Shown: positions 1 to 5,036 of the stretch, piece by piece
Layout of the letters: the number at the start of each line of letters is the position of its first letter
How positions within the stretch are numbered: position 1 is the stretch's first letter
NCBI GenBank assembly: GCA_017420125.1
Contig: JAFOJR010000013.1
Span: 1-8,826, forward strand
Origin: Oscillospiraceae bacterium
GTDB taxonomy: Bacteria > Bacillota > Clostridia > Oscillospirales > Oscillospiraceae
Direction: 5' to 3'
Length of the DNA stretch: 8,826 nt
Position numbers and translations under genes: made by a program
The notes under the pieces: model-generated
Databases searched by the model: none
The model's input: only the letters and a program-made list of their open reading frames with translations
Told to the model about the DNA's origin: nothing

Positions 1-21
1 AGCCCCGCCGGAGGCGGGGCT
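1..21 (-). terminator. Third copy of the repressor terminator hairpin
   Basis: A perfect 9-bp stem (AGCCCCGCC / GGCGGGGCT) with a 3-base loop at the very left edge, followed on the plus strand by TTTG. It is the hairpin of the leftmost visible unit. Sequence before position 1 is not available, so any U-tract on the minus strand cannot be judged. Confidence 0.55.
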
Positions 22-151
22 TTGAAAAGATAAAAGCGGGGGGCGGAAGATTTTCACAGCGACACTTCCGCTTTCACCGCCATGGCGTTGATCACAAGGG
101 GGGCCTTCGGATGGAGGCGGAAACGGGCAAAACAGCACCCGGGCAAATATC

Positions 152-176
152 AAAGCCCCGCCTCTGGCGGGACTTT
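152..176 (-). terminator. Second copy of the repressor terminator hairpin
   Basis: An 11-bp stem with a 3-base loop and one C-A mismatch. It is the hairpin of the middle repeat unit. A transcript escaping the first hairpin would cross the middle tail copy and reach this one. Confidence 0.6.
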
Positions 177-307
177 GAAAAAATAAAAAGGCGGGGGGCG
201 GAAGATTTTTACAGCGACACTTCCACCTTCACCGCCATGGCGTTGATCACAAGAGGGGGCCTTCGGCTATCGGCGGAAACGGGCGAAACACCGCCCGGGC
301 AGGCAGC

Positions 308-331
308 AAAGCCCCGCGGAGGCGGGGCTTT
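308..331 (-). terminator. Terminator hairpin of the repressor gene
   Basis: A perfect 10-bp stem (AAAGCCCCGC / GCGGGGCTTT) with a 4-base loop lies 30 bp past the repressor stop. The U-tract is only three bases in either direction, so termination may be partial or work both ways. Related hairpins occur in the other two array units. Confidence 0.7.
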
Positions 332-361
332 GAACGATAAAAAGCCGGGGGCGGAAGATTT

Positions 362-1009
362 TTACAGCGACACTTCCACTTTTACCGCCACGCCGTTGAT
401 CACAAGGGGGGTTCTCCGGATATCGACGGAAACCGGCTGGTGGACGGGGTTGGTGGACTGGGGGATTAACGTGGCGTGGTGTTCATCCGTCCACAAAATC
501 TTTTTGATGGTTGCGTCCTGGCCGTCCAGAATGACGACGGCAATGTCCCCGCTGCTGCAGTAATTCTGCCGGCGGACGATCACCGTGCTCCCGTCCGGGA
601 TGCCGGCCACGTTCATGCTGTCCCCCCGGACCCGCAGGCCGAAATATTCGTGGCCGCCGTTTAGATCCGTATAGGTGTAGCCGATGATGTTCTCCTCCGC
701 GATGACGGGGCTGCCGGCGGCGATGGTGCCCAGGACGGGGATCCGCCGCACCGGCACGGCGCCTTTGGGCAGAACGGTGATGTTTTCCCTTGTGTCGTCT
801 GTGAGCAGTTCCGCCCGGGACACGTGAAAATGGGCGGCGATCTTGTCCAGCTTGTCCATCCGCGGCATTTTCTCCCCGCTGCACCACGCGGAGACAGAGG
901 AGGTGGAAACCCCCACGGCCCGGGACAGGGTCAGCTGGGTTTCCTCCCTTGCGCGCAGCAGGCGGTTGAGATTTCGCGCAAACGTGTTCTTGGGACCGGG
1001 ATTTTTCAT
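362..1009 (-). CDS. Phage repressor, HTH plus S24 self-cleaving peptidase (LexA/CI-like)
   Basis: This 215-aa protein should be the prophage immunity repressor, binding operators between itself and the Cro-like gene. Residues ~9-70 form an XRE-type helix-turn-helix (GVSTSSVSAWCSGEKMPR). Residues ~90-215 are a peptidase S24 domain. It shows the LexA-like Ala98-Gly99 cleavage site in GTIAAGSP, nucleophile Ser131 in RGDSMN and the general-base lysine, probably Lys169, in ATIKKIL. By analogy with LexA and lambda CI, RecA-stimulated self-cleavage after DNA damage would induce the prophage. I chose the ATG at 1009 because AGGTGA lies 5 bases upstream. The in-frame ATG at 1039 is preceded by no ribosome site and sits upstream of, or at, the promoter -10. 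The 3' end is repeated twice more downstream. Function is certain at family level; the operators are inferred. Confidence 0.95.
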   Translation of the reverse strand: MKNPGPKNTFARNLNRLLRAREETQLTLSRAVGVSTSSVSAWCSGEKMPRMDKLDKIAAHFHVSRAELLTDDTRENITVLPKGAVPVRRIPVLGTIAAGSPVIAEENIIGYTYTDLNGGHEYFGLRVRGDSMNVAGIPDGSTVIVRRQNYCSSGDIAVVILDGQDATIKKILWTDEHHATLIPQSTNPVHQPVSVDIRRTPLVINGVAVKVEVSL

Positions 1010-1027
1010 ATTGTTCACCTCAGATTC

Positions 1028-1056
1028 ATCATACACCAAAAGAAGAATAATTTCAA
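1028..1056 (-). promoter_or_regulatory. Promoter of the repressor gene
   Basis: On the minus strand, TTGAAA (1056-1051) and TATGAT (1033-1028) are separated by 17 bases. The start site would fall near 1021, leaving a very short leader containing the AGGTGA ribosome site (1020-1015). This supports the repressor start at 1009. Confidence 0.8.
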
Positions 1057-1085
1057 GAATTTTATGAAATAGTCCACTTTATGTG

Positions 1086-1114
1086 TTGACATCTACTTTT
1101 AGTGGATTTATAAT
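1086..1114 (+). promoter_or_regulatory. Consensus promoter for the Cro-like gene and early operon
   Basis: TTGACA (1086-1091) and TATAAT (1109-1114) lie exactly 17 bases apart, a perfect sigma-A match. It is divergent from the repressor promoter, so this is the expected lytic early promoter. Confidence 0.9.
1091..1107. promoter_or_regulatory. Operator-like palindrome inside the early promoter
   Basis: Arms ATCTACT and AGTGGAT flank TTT, a 17-bp near-palindrome (one mismatched pair) between the -35 and -10 boxes. A related half-site, GTCCACT, lies at 1072-1078. A protein bound here would block the early promoter, so repressor or Cro-like protein is the likely ligand. A second weaker palindrome (ATTTCA / TGAAAT, 1050-1070) overlaps the -35 box of the repressor promoter and could serve autoregulation. 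Confidence 0.6.
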
Positions 1115-1148
1115 AGAGACACAGAAACAGGAAGGGGAGGGAAACACG

Positions 1149-1352
1149 ATGTTTAAAATGAGCCTGCGGGCGGCAAGAGTGAACGCGAGGCTGAGCCGGA
1201 AGGATGCGGCAAACGCCATAAATGTGAGCGTTACCACGCTTTCCAACTGGGAAAACGGGGAAACCAGAATCGACGCGTGTAAATTCATGAAACTGTGCGC
1301 GTTGTATCGATGTCCTGCGGAGGCGGTTTCCCTGCCCATGAAGTCCACTTAA
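1149..1352 (+). CDS. Cro-like HTH transcriptional regulator
   Basis: A 67-aa protein that is almost only an XRE/HTH_3 domain. The recognition region is NVSVTTLSNWENGE at about residues 25-38. The ATG at 1149 is chosen over in-frame upstream starts because AGGGGAGG (1133-1140) sits at good spacing and the consensus promoter lies just upstream, so a longer start at 1083 would precede the transcription start. As first gene of the rightward operon and divergent from the S24 repressor, it should act as Cro, competing for the operators at 1050-1107. The nine bases spanning its stop codon (AGTCCACTT, 1342-1350) match the operator region at 1071-1079, possibly by chance. HTH identity is strong; the Cro role comes from position. 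Confidence 0.9.
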   Translation: MFKMSLRAARVNARLSRKDAANAINVSVTTLSNWENGETRIDACKFMKLCALYRCPAEAVSLPMKST

Positions 1353-1379
1353 AGCAAATCGACACGGCGCAGACAGGCG

Positions 1380-1413
1380 GCCCGGCAGGCGGCACAGCAG
1401 ACCGCCGCCGGGC
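1380..1413 (+). other. Intergenic hairpin without U-tract
   Basis: GCCCGGC plus GGCGG (one bulged A) pair with CCGCC plus GCCGGGC around a 9-base loop, a very stable stem between the Cro-like gene and the next HTH gene. No U-run follows, so it is not a standard terminator. It could protect or cut mRNA, or tune downstream expression. Confidence 0.55.
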
Positions 1414-1436
1414 AGCGGGAAGAAAGGAGGCGCAGC

Positions 1437-1694
1437 ATGCCGGGAGTGTGTGCATATTGTCCGGCGCTGCACAGCGCAAAGGCGCTGCAGCGGGCCATTG
1501 CCAGAGGGAAGGTTGACCTTGGCATCTCCAGCGACAGCGCTCTGGCCAGTCAGCTGCTTGTGACGCGCAATACATATTATCACTATAAGGCGAACAACTT
1601 CGACAGCATGCGGCTGGCCACGTTCAAGCGGCTGGTGAAGGTGCTGAAGCTGACGCCGGAGGAGCTGCTGGCGATTTTTGAGGTGTCCGGATGA
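1437..1694 (+). CDS. Small HTH (XRE-like) phage regulator
   Basis: An 85-aa protein with a short Cys-containing N terminus (VCAYC) and a Cro/CI-like helix-turn-helix over about residues 30-80. SQLLVTRNTYYHYKANNF looks like the turn and recognition helix, and LATFKRLVKVLKLTPEELL like the closing helices. The start is set by AAAGGAGG (1423-1430), six bases upstream of the ATG. Its stop overlaps the next start (ATGA, 1691-1694), so the two are translationally coupled. Its DNA target is unknown. As one of three consecutive HTH genes it probably helps time early or lysogenic expression. It might be an excisionase-like or CII-like factor; nothing in the sequence decides this. Confidence 0.82.
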   Translation: MPGVCAYCPALHSAKALQRAIARGKVDLGISSDSALASQLLVTRNTYYHYKANNFDSMRLATFKRLVKVLKLTPEELLAIFEVSG

Positions 1695-1876
1695 CAAAGA
1701 GACAAATCGGGAAAAAGATCCGGGACGCAAGAGAACTGCGGGGGTACACCCAGCGGGACGTGGCCAGAATGATTCACGTTTCCCAGGGGACGGTGGCCGC
1801 GTGGGAGCAGGGGCTTCATGCCCCGGACCTTATGAAGCTGGCAAACATTTTTCGAGAGCTGGGGCGGTTTTTATGA
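1691..1876 (+). CDS. Minimal HTH regulator (XRE family)
   Basis: This 61-aa protein is a single HTH_3 domain: KKIRDARELRGYTQRDVA, then HVSQGTVAAWEQGLHAPD, then the closing helix. It is clearer than its two neighbours as an XRE fold and includes the common W-E-Q-G motif. The start overlaps the previous stop by four bases and its own stop overlaps the next start (ATGA at 1873-1876), so it depends on coupled translation; no separate strong ribosome site is visible. It is short for the family and ends abruptly at RELGRFL, perhaps lacking the last helix. Target and role are unknown. Confidence 0.85.
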   Translation: MTKRQIGKKIRDARELRGYTQRDVARMIHVSQGTVAAWEQGLHAPDLMKLANIFRELGRFL

Positions 1877-2031
1877 AAACCATCATCCCCGTGGGAGAAA
1901 AGCCCCGGGGGCGCGGGCGGTATGTGCTCTGCGCCCGCTGCCGCCGGTGGTGGAACGTATCGGCAAAGCTGGTTCTGCCCCATGGCGGGTATTTCTGCCC
2001 CCAATGTTCGGGAAGGAGACAGAGGTCATGA
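1873..2031 (+). CDS. Zinc-ribbon microprotein
   Basis: A 52-aa basic protein with two Cys pairs, C20-x2-C23 and C42-x2-C45, spaced as in a zinc ribbon, with RRWWN after the first pair. It starts in an ATGA overlap with the HTH gene upstream and ends in an overlap with the next start (2028-2031). The ribosome site is weak, so translation is probably coupled. Similar small zinc-ribbon proteins occur in early phage operons, usually as uncharacterised proteins. Metal binding is inferred from spacing, and nucleic-acid or protein binding is only a guess. Confidence 0.78.
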   Translation: MKTIIPVGEKPRGRGRYVLCARCRRWWNVSAKLVLPHGGYFCPQCSGRRQRS

Positions 2032-2246
2032 TGCGGTATGACAGATTTTTTACGGAACCCGACGACGGGTTTCTGCCCATTGTGCAGCGGCATTTTGCCA
2101 TGTGCCGGGCCCGGGAGCAGGCGGAACGCCGCCGGCAGGCGCGGGGCGGCCGGCCGCCTTTTGTGACGGGCCGGGCGGGGCTGGGCCTTTCGGTCTGCGC
2201 GCTGCTGTTTGTCATCGCCTGCGCGCTGGCCGGCGGCGTGGGATGA
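2028..2246 (+). CDS. Small single-pass membrane protein, unknown function
   Basis: A 72-aa protein: a soluble N-terminal half, an Arg-rich segment (about residues 27-49), then one hydrophobic helix at about 51-70 (LGLSVCALLFVIACALAGG) ending at the C terminus. The positive charges before the helix predict a cytoplasmic N terminus and a tail anchor. AAGGAG (2013-2018) at nine-base spacing supports the ATG at 2028; the ATG at 2031 is an alternative. It overlaps the previous gene by four bases. I do not recognise the family. Being early rather than late, it is unlikely to be a holin. Superinfection exclusion or membrane tethering are possible but unsupported. Confidence 0.72.
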   Translation: MMRYDRFFTEPDDGFLPIVQRHFAMCRAREQAERRRQARGGRPPFVTGRAGLGLSVCALLFVIACALAGGVG

Positions 2247-2261
2247 CCCAAAACAAATTGC

Positions 2262-2282
2262 GCCCCGGGCAGAGCCCGGGGC
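2262..2282 (+). other. Intergenic hairpin before the replication gene
   Basis: A perfect 9-bp GC stem (GCCCCGGGC / GCCCGGGGC) with loop AGA lies 17 bases before the ribosome site of the replication initiator. There is no U-tract. It resembles the hairpin at 1380-1413 in placement and may mark an mRNA processing or stability point. Confidence 0.6.
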
Positions 2283-2310
2283 ACCGCGGAAGAGGAAAAA
2301 GGAGAGGATC

Positions 2311-3186
2311 ATGCCGAACCGAGTGATAAAGGATTCGATCAAGAGCAGTCCGCAAGTTGATTCCCTGACCTGGTTTGAAGAGGTGGTGTTCTACCGGCTG
2401 ATCGTTTCCGCGGATGATTACGGCTGTTTTGACGGGCGGGAGACCGTTGTGAAAAATACGCTGTTTCCCACCAAGGAAAACATTACGAAAAAAGCCATTG
2501 AAGATGCCATTTCGAAGCTGGTCTCTGTCGGCCTGCTGTGTCGGTACACGGCGAGCGGCATGCCCTACCTGTTTTTCCCCACGTGGGAGAAGCATCAGCG
2601 GATTCGAAACAAGCATCGGAAATATCCGGAGCCGCCGGGAGAATGTTATCGGACCGCGGACGGCGGTCTCTTGTCAGCGGATTGTCATCCGGAATCCAAT
2701 CCAGATGGAATCCAACCGGAAACAGAATCCCAATGGGAAACGGAAGCCCAAGCCCGGCCGGAACGGGAAGGGGAATCTGAGGGGGATTTTGCCCTCCCGT
2801 CAGACGCCCGGGGGGCGGCGGGGAGAGGAGTTTCCGGGGCGGGGGAGGCCCCCTCCGGAAGCGGCGCCCGGGCCCGGGCCTTTTCCCCGCCCAGTCTGGC
2901 GGAGGTTGCGGCGTATTGCGAACAGCGGGGCAACCGGGTTGACCCGGAGAAATTTTTTGATTATTTTTCCGCGTCCGGCTGGGTAGACAGCACGGGAAAG
3001 CCCGTGCACAGCTGGAAACAGAAGATCATCGCATGGGAAGGCAGGGAATGGAAGCATGGAGCAGGCGGAAAAGAAAACGCCGGAAAACCGGCAGGAGACG
3101 GAAACGGGCCCTGTGCCCGTGAGATGGCAGACGGCGGAGGCGGCAGATGGGATATCCGCTATGACGTTGCTGGAGATGAAGGTTAA
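2311..3186 (+). CDS. Phage replication initiator / replisome organizer-like protein
   Basis: A 291-aa protein in the classic position before a DnaC-like loader. Residues ~1-110 look like the winged-helix domain of phage replisome organizers (MPNRVIKDSI, SLTWFEEVVFYRLIVSADDYG, then TKENITKKAIEDAISKLVSVGLL). Residues ~110-190 are a low-complexity, Glu/Pro/Gly-rich linker. Residues ~193-243 (PPSLAEVAAYCEQRGNRVDPEKFFDYF, then GW and WKQKIIAWE) match a short module common at the C terminus of phage DnaD-like initiators. It should bind the origin and help recruit the loader. AAGGAGAGG (2299-2307) fixes the ATG at 2311, not the upstream in-frame start at 2209. The last ~43 codons overlap the next gene in another frame. 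The binding site is unknown; the iterons at 5091-5297 are candidates. Confidence 0.85.
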   Translation: MPNRVIKDSIKSSPQVDSLTWFEEVVFYRLIVSADDYGCFDGRETVVKNTLFPTKENITKKAIEDAISKLVSVGLLCRYTASGMPYLFFPTWEKHQRIRNKHRKYPEPPGECYRTADGGLLSADCHPESNPDGIQPETESQWETEAQARPEREGESEGDFALPSDARGAAGRGVSGAGEAPSGSGARARAFSPPSLAEVAAYCEQRGNRVDPEKFFDYFSASGWVDSTGKPVHSWKQKIIAWEGREWKHGAGGKENAGKPAGDGNGPCAREMADGGGGRWDIRYDVAGDEG

Positions 3187-3877
3187 GACGCTGAACGACA
3201 AAGAAGGGAACCTGGGCGGCATCCACTGCCCGGTGTGCAGAGACAAGGGGTATATCGCCTTTGTGAAGGACGGCGCGATGATGACGCGAGCCTGCGCCTG
3301 CATGGGAAAGCGGGAGAGCATGCGGCGGATCCGCCGGTCGGGGCTTCTGGAGCTTCTGGAGGCCTATACCTTCGACGCGTTTCAGACGCCGGAGCCGTGG
3401 CAGAAGCAGGCCAAAGAGCGGGCCATGGACTTTGCCGCCAACGGATGGGGCCGGTGGTTTGTCGTCACCGGCACCCCGGGCACGGGGAAAACCCATCTCT
3501 GCACGGCCATTGCCGGCGCCATGCTGGAGGCGGGGCGGGAGGTGCGCTATATGCTCTGGCGCACGGAGGCCCCCCGGCTGAAGGCGATGGTGAATGAGCG
3601 GGAGGTGTATGAGCGGGAACTGCAGGCCCTGGAGGGGGCAGACGTGCTGTATATCGACGATTTTTTCAAGGGCAGCGTGTCGGACGGGGATCTCAACCTG
3701 GCCTTTGAGCTGCTCAACAGCCGGTATAACAGCGGCGGGAAAATGACGATTCTCTCCAGCGAAAAGACGGTGGAGGAGCTGCTTGACATCGACGAGGCCA
3801 TCGGCAGCAGAATTTATGAGCGGAGCAAGGGCTACTGCCTGAAGATGCCCAGAAAAAACTGGAGACTGCGGGGCTGA
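3056..3877 (+). CDS. DnaC/DnaI-like AAA+ helicase loader
   Basis: A 273-aa ATPase that should load the replicative helicase at the phage origin. It has a Cys cluster (C58-x2-C61, C80-x-C82) like the N-terminal zinc site of helicase loaders, then AAA+ motifs: Walker A GTPGTGKT (139-146), Walker B VLYIDD (197-202), sensor 1 at TILSSE and an arginine-finger candidate R252 in GSRIYERS. It follows the initiator and precedes ssb, the usual replication set. The start is uncertain. The ATG at 3056 overlaps the initiator by 131 bases and has only a weak ribosome site (GGAA). ATGs at 3161 or 3176 would shorten the overlap to 26 or 11 bases but have no better site. Codon use upstream of 3161 looks normal for this genome, so I keep 3056. 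Confidence 0.92.
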   Translation: MEQAEKKTPENRQETETGPVPVRWQTAEAADGISAMTLLEMKVKTLNDKEGNLGGIHCPVCRDKGYIAFVKDGAMMTRACACMGKRESMRRIRRSGLLELLEAYTFDAFQTPEPWQKQAKERAMDFAANGWGRWFVVTGTPGTGKTHLCTAIAGAMLEAGREVRYMLWRTEAPRLKAMVNEREVYERELQALEGADVLYIDDFFKGSVSDGDLNLAFELLNSRYNSGGKMTILSSEKTVEELLDIDEAIGSRIYERSKGYCLKMPRKNWRLRG

Positions 3878-3909
3878 AACGCCAGAGGCCCGGCGGAGAG
3901 GAGATTCAC

Positions 3910-4335
3910 ATGGCACTGAACAAAGTGATTTTGATGGGACGGCTGACAGAGGACCCGAGACTGCGGGCCACCGGCGAAGTGACCGTGGCGTCGTTTTCTC
4001 TGGCCGTGGAGCGGGACTTTAAAGACCGGGAAACCGGCCAGCGGAAGACGGATTTTTTTGACGTCATTGCCTGGCGGGGCGCGGCGGAATTTGCCACCCG
4101 GTATCTCAAAAAAGGACAGCTGGCCGCCGTGGAGGGGCGGCTCCAGATCCGGGAATGGGCCGACTGGGACGGCAGCCGGCGGCGCAAGGCGGAAATCGCG
4201 GCCGAGCGGGTCTATTTCGGCGAGGCGAAGCCGAAGACGGCAGAGGCGGAGAAGAAAGACGACGGCCCGCCGGCCGACCCCGACGGCCCGCCCCTTACGC
4301 CCATTGACGAGGACGACGGGGATCTGCCGTTTTAA
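3910..4335 (+). CDS. ssb: Single-stranded DNA-binding protein
   Basis: A 141-aa SSB. The OB fold spans ~1-105 (NKVILMGRLTEDPRLR, SFSLAVERDFKDR, DFFDVIAWRGAAEFATRYLK, LAAVEGRLQIREW), followed by an acidic, Pro-rich tail and the C-terminal tip DDGDLPF that binds partner replication and repair proteins. It coats single-stranded DNA as a tetramer during phage replication. GGAGAGGAG (3894-3902) lies before the ATG. The gene is 32 bases after the helicase loader and likely in the same operon. It is somewhat shorter than host SSB (about 150-180 aa), as is usual for phage copies. It converges with hicB. Confidence 0.96.
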   Translation: MALNKVILMGRLTEDPRLRATGEVTVASFSLAVERDFKDRETGQRKTDFFDVIAWRGAAEFATRYLKKGQLAAVEGRLQIREWADWDGSRRRKAEIAAERVYFGEAKPKTAEAEKKDDGPPADPDGPPLTPIDEDDGDLPF

Positions 4336-4372
4336 CAAACGGGAACAAAGCGGCGGGTTTTTGGAAAAAAGA

Positions 4373-4398
4373 GAACCGCCGGAATTATCCGGCGGTTC
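4373..4398 (-). terminator. Terminator of hicB, with the stop codon in the loop
   Basis: An 11-bp perfect stem (GAACCGCCGGA / TCCGGCGGTTC) with loop ATTA. On the minus strand it is followed by CTCTTTTTT, a good rho-independent terminator. The hicB stop triplet (4385-4387) is inside the loop. On the plus strand no U-run follows, so ssb transcripts may continue as antisense to hicB. The same stem recurs at 5871-5897 and 5951-5981. Confidence 0.88.
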
Positions 4399-4789
4399 CG
4401 CTGTATGACGGTTTGTCCAATCCCAAGTAAGCTTCCAATGCGTTTTGCAGCAACTTGGAATATGGCGCGTGGGCTTCTTCAGCCAGCGCGTTCAGCCAGG
4501 CGGGGATGCTGAGGTTTTTTTTCACCGCTTTCTGTTCGCTGGCCGGTTTGGTGTCCACAAGGGTGACAAAGGATTTTTCCGGGGTGGTTACAGCTTGTAC
4601 GGGGGTTGCGGCGGAAAGCTTTTTATGCTGCTCCAGAAGGAGGGCGCAGCAGCCCGCGAGGGCTTCTCTTGCGTTTGCAAGGGCCTCCTCCAGGGTTTCG
4701 CCGACGGACCGGCATCCCTGCAGATCGGGAAATTCCACCCGAAATGCATTGTCTTCCTGATGGAAAATGGCGGGGTAAATCACAGTCAT
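4385..4789 (-). CDS. hicB: Orphan HicB-family antitoxin / repressor
   Basis: A 134-aa protein. Residues 1-~55 are the HicB fold (MTVIYPAIFHQEDNAFRVEF, PDLQGCRSVGETLEEALANAREAL). Residues ~58-90 are a linker. Residues ~91-124 (KKNLSIPAWLNALAEEAHAPYSKLLQNALEAYLGL) look like a DNA-binding ribbon-helix-helix tail. In complete systems HicB neutralises the HicA mRNA interferase and represses its own promoter. No HicA gene (small, dsRBD-like, with the catalytic His) is visible on either side, so this copy probably works as a regulator or as protection against a host HicA. The ATG at 4789 is preferred over 4798 and 4804 because AGGA sits eight bases upstream. Its promoter carries a perfect palindrome and an operator array, which suggests strong autoregulation. 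Confidence 0.9.
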   Translation of the reverse strand: MTVIYPAIFHQEDNAFRVEFPDLQGCRSVGETLEEALANAREALAGCCALLLEQHKKLSAATPVQAVTTPEKSFVTLVDTKPASEQKAVKKNLSIPAWLNALAEEAHAPYSKLLQNALEAYLGLDKPSYSGTAG

Positions 4790-4815
4790 TGTGATCATCC
4801 TCATGTTGCTGTTTT

Positions 4816-4844
4816 ATTATAATACGTAATTACGTATCTGTCAA
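4816..4844 (-). promoter_or_regulatory. Consensus hicB promoter
   Basis: On the minus strand TTGACA (4844-4839) and TATAAT (4821-4816) are 17 bases apart, a perfect sigma-A match. The 5' leader would be about 20 bases. The spacer is nearly filled by the palindrome at 4822-4837. Confidence 0.92.
4822..4837. promoter_or_regulatory. Perfect 16-bp operator palindrome in the hicB promoter
   Basis: ATACGTAATTACGTAT equals its own reverse complement and sits between the -35 and -10 boxes, where a bound protein would exclude RNA polymerase. Ribbon-helix-helix proteins often bind such sites, so HicB itself is the likely ligand (inference). Confidence 0.8.
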
Positions 4845-5036
4845 CGGCTTTTTGGAAGGGCCGTGGAAGCACGGCCCGTCCGGAATGCGCAATTACGTAT
4901 CTGTCCATGGTTTTTTGGGAGGCTGTGGAGCACAGCGTCTCCGGAATGCGCAATTACGTATCTGTCCATGGTTTTGGGGGGGCTGTGGAAGCACGGCGTC
5001 TCCGGAATGGGCGGTTGCGGATTGGTCCATGGATTT
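4822..5036. repeat. 61-63 bp tandem repeat of the hicB promoter/operator unit
   Basis: Operator-like 16-mers start at 4822, 4885, 4946 and 5007. The second and third are ATGCGCAATTACGTAT; the fourth is degenerate. Each is followed on the plus strand by CTGTCC/CTGTCA (the -35 complement), a T/G-rich run, a hairpin and CCGGAATG. In copies two and three the -35-like TGGACA survives but the -10 is replaced by TCCGGA, so only the first copy is an active promoter. Hairpins lie at 4858-4877, 4922-4936 and 4982-4997. The stretch 5040-5090 beyond is G/C-rich with no gene. Confidence 0.85.

Larger units (their letters stand above)
1..436 (-). repeat. Tandem array of repressor 3'-end plus terminator units
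   Basis: Three direct copies are visible. Each holds a GC-rich hairpin, an A-rich stretch, and the reverse complement of the last ~24 codons of the repressor gene. The stop triplets lie at 54-56, 209-211 and 362-364, giving periods of 155 and 153 bp. Only the rightmost copy is joined to a full repressor gene. The middle copy keeps its reading frame and would encode a tail ending in AVKVEVSL, like the real gene. The leftmost copy has lost one base near position 100. Differences between the middle and real tails are about six silent and five amino-acid changes, so the copies are old or came from related genes. The array runs off the left edge and may have more units. Confidence 0.88.

Noticed and set aside
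111..563. A 150-codon plus-strand frame with an internally repeated protein (DFYSDTSTFT twice).
   Set aside because: It is the antisense shadow of the repressor-tail array and the repressor gene. It has no ribosome site, and the repeat comes from the DNA array.
1010..1039. A longer repressor start (MVYDESEVNN...).
   Set aside because: The upstream ATG lies next to the promoter -10 and has no ribosome site. The ATG at 1009 has AGGTGA.
3026..3916. A 296-codon minus-strand frame opposite the helicase loader.
   Set aside because: It is the complement of a clear AAA+ gene; its Pro/Arg/Leu/His-rich composition is typical of GC-rich shadow frames.
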